64,000 bases of DNA from assembly GCF_024723735.1 (NCBI RefSeq), contig NZ_JANQDU010000001.1:186001-250000 (forward strand), given 5' to 3'. A program made the translations under genes and the position numbers. The notes under the pieces were generated by a model. It was not told the DNA's origin. It saw only the letters and a list, made by a program, of their open reading frames with translations, and did not search any database. Positions 59,851 to 64,000 of the stretch are shown here, one piece after another (positions within the stretch are counted from its first letter, which is position 1; the number at the start of each line of letters is the position of its first letter). The stretch comes from Frigidibacter sp. ROC022. Lineage in GTDB: Bacteria > Pseudomonadota > Alphaproteobacteria > Rhodobacterales > Rhodobacteraceae.

Positions 59851-60777
59851 TCAGGATGAGGCGTGGAAGGTCTTGCCGAGATCTGCCGGGGCCTGGGCGG
59901 TGGCGCTTCGGCGGCGGGCCGACATCAGGACCAGCACAAGGATGGTGATCAGATAGGGCGACATCGCCAGATACTGTACCGGCACCTTGAAGCCCGCGGC
60001 CTGCAGGTTGAGCTGCAGCACCGAGACCCCGCCGAACAGATAGGCCCCGATCAGCACCCGCCAGGGCCGCCACGAGGCGAAGACGACGATGGCCAGCGCG
60101 ATCCAGCCGGCGCCGGCGGTCATGCCCTCGGTCCATTGCGGCACCCGGACGAGGCTGATGAAGGCGCCGCCGAGACCCGCCAGCGCACCGCCGAAAGCGA
60201 TGGCGGCCAGCCGGATCGCGACCACCTTGTAGCCGAGCGCATGGGCGGCGTCGTGGCTCTCGCCGACCGCGCGCAGGATCAGCCCGGCGCGGGTGTGGCG
60301 CAGCAGCACCCAGACTCCGATCACCAGCAGGATCGACAGATAGACCATCGGGTGATGCTGGAACAGGATCGGACCCAGCACCGGGATGTCCGAGAGCAGC
60401 GGGATGTCGAAATCCAGCGAGGGCGGCGCCTTGATGCCGGAATAGCTCTGCCCGACCAGCGAAGACAGGCCGAGCCCGAACAAGGTCAGCGCCAGGCCGC
60501 TGGCGACCTGGTTCGACAGCAGGATCTGGGTCAGCACCCCGAACAGCATCGACAGGGCTGCGGCGCCGAGGGCCGCGGCCAGGAAGCCCAGGCTGGGCGA
60601 ACCTGTTCCGACCCCCACGGCAAAGCCGCAGATCGCGCCGAAGATCATCATCCCCTCGACGCCCAGGTTCAGCACTCCGGCCCGTTCGACCACCATCTCG
60701 CCCAGGGCGGCCAGCAAGATCGGTGTCGAGGCGACCATCAGGCTCGCCAGCAGCAGGATTGGATCGATGCCACCCAT
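59851..60777 (-). CDS. ABC transporter permease, BMP/nucleoside type (YufQ-like)
   Basis: This 308-residue permease of the branched-chain-type fold has about eight helices. It begins MGGIDPILLLASLMVASTPILLAALGEMVVERAGVLNLGVEGMMIFGAICGF, the standard start of this subfamily. The EAA-like loop is AHALGYKVVAIRLAAIAFGGALAGLGGAFISL. It starts two bases after the stop of the other permease and precedes the binding protein. Confidence 0.9.
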   Translation of the reverse strand: MGGIDPILLLASLMVASTPILLAALGEMVVERAGVLNLGVEGMMIFGAICGFAVGVGTGSPSLGFLAAALGAAALSMLFGVLTQILLSNQVASGLALTLFGLGLSSLVGQSYSGIKAPPSLDFDIPLLSDIPVLGPILFQHHPMVYLSILLVIGVWVLLRHTRAGLILRAVGESHDAAHALGYKVVAIRLAAIAFGGALAGLGGAFISLVRVPQWTEGMTAGAGWIALAIVVFASWRPWRVLIGAYLFGGVSVLQLNLQAAGFKVPVQYLAMSPYLITILVLVLMSARRRSATAQAPADLGKTFHASS

Positions 60778-60778
60778 G

Positions 60779-61870
60779 TCAGACGCCTCCTCTGGTCTGG
60801 CCGCTGCCCAGCCGGATGCTGAAATTGGTCAGCACGTCCAGCGCCAGCAGGAAGAACAGCAGCATCCCCTGGAATGCCAGAATCGCCGCCGAGGGCAGGC
60901 CAAGCTGGCCCTCTGCAATGCCGCCGCCGATATAGGTCAGCGCCATCAAGAGCGCGGCCAGCAGGATGCCGACCGGATGCAGCCGGCCCAGGAAGGCGAC
61001 GATGATCGCGGTGAACCCGTAGCCGACGTTGAAGTCGATCGAGACGATGCCCGAGGGTCCCGAGACCTCGAACATGCCCGCCAGCCCGGCCAGCGCGCCC
61101 GAGACGCCAAGGCAGATGACGATCAGCCGCTTCGGATCGACCCCCGCAAAGCGGGCCGCGCGGGGCGCCAGGCCGGTGACCTTGATCTGGAAGCCCAGAA
61201 GGTGCCGCGCCAGCACCACATAGGCGCAGATCACCGCGATCAGCGCCGCGATGACGCCCCAGTGGATGCCGGTGCCGGGCCAGATCTCCAGATTGGCCGC
61301 CGCCGGATACTGGCTCAGGTTGCGGCTGCCGGGGAAGCCGAAGCCGTCCGGGTTCTTCATCGCGCCCAGGGCCATCGAGGCCAGCAGGTTCTCGGCCACA
61401 TAGACCAGCATCAGCGAGACCAGGATTTCCGAGGTGCCGAACGTGACCCGCAGCAGCGCCGGGATCATCGCCCAGAGAAAGCCGCCCAGGGCCCCCGCGA
61501 TCACCATCAGCGGAAAGATGTACCAGCCCTCGGCCGGATAGAAGCCAAGACCCACCGCAGCGCCGCAGAGCGCGCCGACGATGTATTGCCCCTCGGCGCC
61601 GATGTTCCAGATCCCGGCCCGGAAGCCCAGGGCCAGCCCGGTCGCGATCAGCACCAGCGGCGCGGCCTTCACCGGCAGCTGGCTGCGGTAGTAGAAGGCG
61701 TTCTTGCCCATGATCGGGTCCCAGAAGATGGTCCGGATCGCCACCAGCGGGTCCTTGCCCAGGGCCGCGAACAGCAGCCCACCGGCGATCATCGTCAGCA
61801 GAACCGCCAGCAGCGGCGTCGCCAGCGCCCAGCCGCGTGAGGGCATCGGCCTGCGGACCAGCCGGATCAT
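60779..61870 (-). CDS. ABC transporter permease, BMP/nucleoside type (YufP-like)
   Basis: This 363-residue permease pairs with the preceding one. It has PLLAVLLTMIAGGLLFAALGKDPLVAI at the N-terminus and LRAGIWNIGAEGQYIVGALCGAAVG (the GxxNIGAEGQ motif of the subfamily), then PGTGIHWGVIAALIAV and the ABC-contact loop AARFAGVDPKRLIVICLGVSGALAGLAGM. I chose ATG 61870, which follows GGAG at eight bases; a TTG five codons upstream is possible. The gene is separated from the ATPase by 108 bases holding repeat copy C. Confidence 0.9.
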   Translation of the reverse strand: MIRLVRRPMPSRGWALATPLLAVLLTMIAGGLLFAALGKDPLVAIRTIFWDPIMGKNAFYYRSQLPVKAAPLVLIATGLALGFRAGIWNIGAEGQYIVGALCGAAVGLGFYPAEGWYIFPLMVIAGALGGFLWAMIPALLRVTFGTSEILVSLMLVYVAENLLASMALGAMKNPDGFGFPGSRNLSQYPAAANLEIWPGTGIHWGVIAALIAVICAYVVLARHLLGFQIKVTGLAPRAARFAGVDPKRLIVICLGVSGALAGLAGMFEVSGPSGIVSIDFNVGYGFTAIIVAFLGRLHPVGILLAALLMALTYIGGGIAEGQLGLPSAAILAFQGMLLFFLLALDVLTNFSIRLGSGQTRGGV

Positions 61871-61905
61871 CGGGCCGCTCCGCAACCGCGGGCGCGGCGG
61901 CGCCG

Positions 61906-61966
61906 CTTCACCTTCGAAATATCCCCGCCGGAGGTTCCGGCGCCGGCAGCCCGCGCAGGGGCCGGG
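61906..61966 (+). repeat. Dispersed GC-rich intergenic element, copy C (degenerate)
   Basis: CTTCACCTTCGAAATATCCCC (split here for length) begins the copy at 61906 and matches the start of copy B; GGCGCCGGCAGCC follows as in copy A, with a weaker stem. It lies between the ATPase and permease genes of the nucleoside operon, in the opposite sense to transcription. Confidence 0.5.
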
Positions 61967-61978
61967 GTTCCGTGCCGC

Positions 61979-63496
61979 TCAGACATGCGCCACCTCCATG
62001 CCATGTGCGCCGCCCATCATCAGGCCGATCTCGTCCACCGTCAGCCCCTGCGCCGGGCGTGGCGCGGTCAGCCGCCCCTCGTTCAGCGCCGCGAACCGGT
62101 CCGAGATTTCCAGCAGCTCGTCCAGGTCCTGGCTGATCGCCACCACCGCCGCGCCGCCCGCCGCGCGGTCCAGCAGCGCCTGCCGGATCGCCGCCGCCGC
62201 CGAGGCATCGACACCCCAGGTGGGCTGGTTCACCACGATCACCTCGGGCTGCTGCGAGATTTCCCGCCCGATCACGAATTTCTGCAGATTGCCGCCCGAC
62301 AGCGCCCGCGCCGCGACATGGGTGCCGGGGGTGCGGACGTCGAAATTCTCGACGATCTCCTCGGCAAAGGCCCGCGACAGCGTCCAGTTGATGAAGCCGC
62401 CCTTGGCCAACCCGCGCCGCAGCCAGCCCGACAGCACCGCATTCTCGACCAGGCTCATGTCCGGCACCGCCGCATGGCCCAGCCGTTCTTCCGGCGCCGC
62501 CACCAGCCCCAGCCTGCGCCGCGCCACCGGCCCCAAATGCCCGGCCGCGGCGCCGCCGATCCGAACCGCGTCCCTTGGCGCCTTCAACTCGCCCGAGAGC
62601 GCCGCCAGCAACTCGTCCTGGCCATTCCCGGCGACCCCGGCGATGCCGAGGATTTCCCCGGCCTGCACCGTGAAGGAGACCTGTTTCAGAGAGGTTCCGA
62701 AGGCATTGGGCGAGGCCACCGACAGCCCCTCGACCTCGAGCGCCACCGCGCCCGGCGCCCGCCCGGCCCGCTCGGGCGGGGTCAGCACCGCGCCGACCAT
62801 CATCTCGGCCAGTTCCCGTGCCGTCTTCTCGCGCGGGTCGCAACTGGCCACCACCTTGCCACGCCGCAAGATCGTTGCGCCGTCGCAGAGCGCGCGGATT
62901 TCCTCCAGCTTGTGCGAGATATAGAGGATGGCGGTCCCTTCCGAAGACAGTTTCCGCAGCGTTTCGAACAGGATGTCGACCTCTTGCGGGGTCAGCACCG
63001 AGGTCGGCTCGTCCATGATCAGCAGTTTCGGATCCTGCAGCAGGCAGCGCACGATCTCGACCCGCTGGCGTTCCCCGGCGCTCAGATCGCCGACCAGCCG
63101 CGACGGGTCCAGCGGCAGGCCGTAATCCTCCGAGACCTGCCGGATCCGCGCCGCCAGATCACGCAGTTTCGGCGGGTCCTCCATGCCCAGGGCGACGTTC
63201 TCGGCCACGTTCAGCGCCTCGAACAGCGAGAAATGCTGGAACACCATGGCGACGCCGCCGGCGCGGGCCGCGTGCGGCGTGGCGGGGGCGAAGGGCGCGC
63301 CATGCAGGCTCATCTGCCCGGCGTCGGGCTTGACCAGACCGTAGATCATCTTGACCAGGGTCGATTTCCCGGCGCCGTTCTCGCCCAGCAGGGCATGGAC
63401 CTCACCCGGGGCGACCCGGAACGAGACGTCGTCATTGGCGACCACGCCGGGGTAGGCCTTGGTCAGCCCGTCAATGGCGAGCAGCATCTCCGTCAC
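61979..63496 (-). CDS. ABC transporter ATPase, double-domain nucleoside/ribose type
   Basis: This 505-residue ATPase has two domains as in RbsA/YufO. The first has Walker A GENGAGKS (38-45), signature LSAGERQRVEIVRCL and Walker B LIMDEPTSVLTP. The second has a degenerate Walker A (GVAGNGQDELLAALSG) and signature LSGGNLQKFVIGREI, with Walker B VVNQPTWGVD. The start is GTG 63496, overlapping the XdhC stop (GTGA). The order ATPase, two permeases, binding protein is complete. Confidence 0.92.
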   Translation of the reverse strand: MTEMLLAIDGLTKAYPGVVANDDVSFRVAPGEVHALLGENGAGKSTLVKMIYGLVKPDAGQMSLHGAPFAPATPHAARAGGVAMVFQHFSLFEALNVAENVALGMEDPPKLRDLAARIRQVSEDYGLPLDPSRLVGDLSAGERQRVEIVRCLLQDPKLLIMDEPTSVLTPQEVDILFETLRKLSSEGTAILYISHKLEEIRALCDGATILRRGKVVASCDPREKTARELAEMMVGAVLTPPERAGRAPGAVALEVEGLSVASPNAFGTSLKQVSFTVQAGEILGIAGVAGNGQDELLAALSGELKAPRDAVRIGGAAAGHLGPVARRRLGLVAAPEERLGHAAVPDMSLVENAVLSGWLRRGLAKGGFINWTLSRAFAEEIVENFDVRTPGTHVAARALSGGNLQKFVIGREISQQPEVIVVNQPTWGVDASAAAAIRQALLDRAAGGAAVVAISQDLDELLEISDRFAALNEGRLTAPRPAQGLTVDEIGLMMGGAHGMEVAHV

Positions 63497-64000
63497 CCGG
63501 TCGCATCCTTTGCGTCAGTGGCCGTCTCTCTCAGGGAAAGTAGATCGGCAGCAAGGCCGACGGCAATGGCTTGTGGATGTTTGCCGAAGGATTTCCGCCC
63601 AATCGGGCAGCAAATGCCTGAAATCGCGGCGTCGGAATGGCCGAGCTGCCGCAACCGGCTGCGGAACCGGGCCCATTTCGAGGCCGAACCGATCAGCCCG
63701 CACCAGCCGAAGCCGTGCTGCAGGGCGGCGTGGCAGAGCTGCAGGTCGATCTCGTGGCTGTAGGTCAGGATCAGATGCTGCGCCCGGGGCGGGGCATAGG
63801 GCAGGGCGGCGGCCAGGTCGGCGGCGACCAGCGGATCGACGCCGTCCGGCAGGCTGTCCGGGAACCGCCCGGCCGCGGTGTCGGCCCAGGTGATCCTCCA
63901 GCCCGGCAGCGCCGCCATCAGCCCGACCACCGCGCGCCCGACATGGCCGGCGCCCCAGACCCAGAGGTCCTGCCCGGGCGGGCTGAAGGGTTCGACCATC
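63493..64000 (-). CDS. xdhC: XdhC, xanthine dehydrogenase accessory protein (partial, C-terminal part)
   Basis: XdhC binds molybdenum cofactor and loads or sulfurates xanthine dehydrogenase. The frame is still open at the window edge; the ATG at 63999 is probably internal, since whole XdhC proteins are longer. Visible marks are LWVWGAGHVGRAVVGLMAALPGWRITWADT (Rossmann-type GxGHVG), LTYSHEIDLQLCHAALQHGFGWCGLIGSASKWARFRSRL, and the late ICCPIGRKSFGKHPQAIAVGLAADLL. The ATPase GTG overlaps its stop, so purine oxidation and the nucleoside-type importer share a transcript. Confidence 0.85.
   Translation of the reverse strand, partial: MVEPFSPPGQDLWVWGAGHVGRAVVGLMAALPGWRITWADTAAGRFPDSLPDGVDPLVAADLAAALPYAPPRAQHLILTYSHEIDLQLCHAALQHGFGWCGLIGSASKWARFRSRLRQLGHSDAAISGICCPIGRKSFGKHPQAIAVGLAADLLSLRETATDAKDATG

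Noticed and set aside
1-64000. Phage, plasmid or insertion-sequence content
   Set aside because: No integrase, transposase, tRNA-linked attachment site or terminal inverted repeats were seen; composition is even throughout.

Overview
The window is GC-rich, densely packed bacterial chromosome. Its gene content (TamAB, UgpBAEC, ModABC, a BMP-type nucleoside importer beside xdhC, DUF2927, FnrL-like boxes) fits an alphaproteobacterium of the Rhodobacteraceae (Paracoccus/Rhodobacter/roseobacter type). That assignment is inferred from family knowledge and protein style, not from a marker gene. I see no tRNA, rRNA, CRISPR array, phage or insertion sequence.

Layout. 1-5069: end of tamA and complete tamB (outer-membrane protein assembly). 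5528-10675: a peptide-type ABC importer with a fused double ATPase. 10814-14979: ugpBAEC (glycerol-3-phosphate uptake). 15329-20574: a TetR-controlled RND efflux pair. 20905-23571 (minus): modABC (molybdate). 23750-25958: a nucleoside hydrolase and an MGH1-like glycosidase-fold protein. 26169-32713: a second oligopeptide ABC importer ending in an M19 dipeptidase. 32860-34603 (minus): ThuA and Gfo/Idh/MocA sugar-metabolism genes, facing a GntR/FCD regulator. 35718-38313: a CAP-domain secreted protein, Dtd, a PfkB kinase and Hsp20.

38386-51881 is the least ordinary part. It holds a TFIIB-type zinc-ribbon membrane protein, an SPFH protein with a C-terminal GYF-like domain, an acyltransferase, a DUF2927 lipoprotein with a putative HEELAQ metal site, TelA, XpaC, an unlisted 27-residue membrane peptide, TerC, a KpsS-like protein, an SH3 protein, and a caspase-like / peptidoglycan-binding / C-type-lectin-like protein facing an unknown membrane-anchored protein. 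Much of this resembles the tellurite-resistance-linked (Ter/TelA/XpaC) envelope stress modules. 52091-58565 is oxidoreductase-rich: a DMGDH/GcvT fusion, a DauA-like flavoenzyme, an aldo/keto reductase and sulfide:quinone reductase. 58712-64000 (minus) is a purine-type uptake operon running from xdhC through the ATPase and two permeases to the BMP binding protein.

Non-coding signals I could read include two FNR/Dnr-type boxes (before hsp20 and before sqr), a TetR operator, a near-consensus promoter before the second peptide importer, a promoter before the miniprotein-xpaC-telA operon, strong hairpins between binding-protein and permease genes in two ABC operons, and three copies of a dispersed GC-rich intergenic element.
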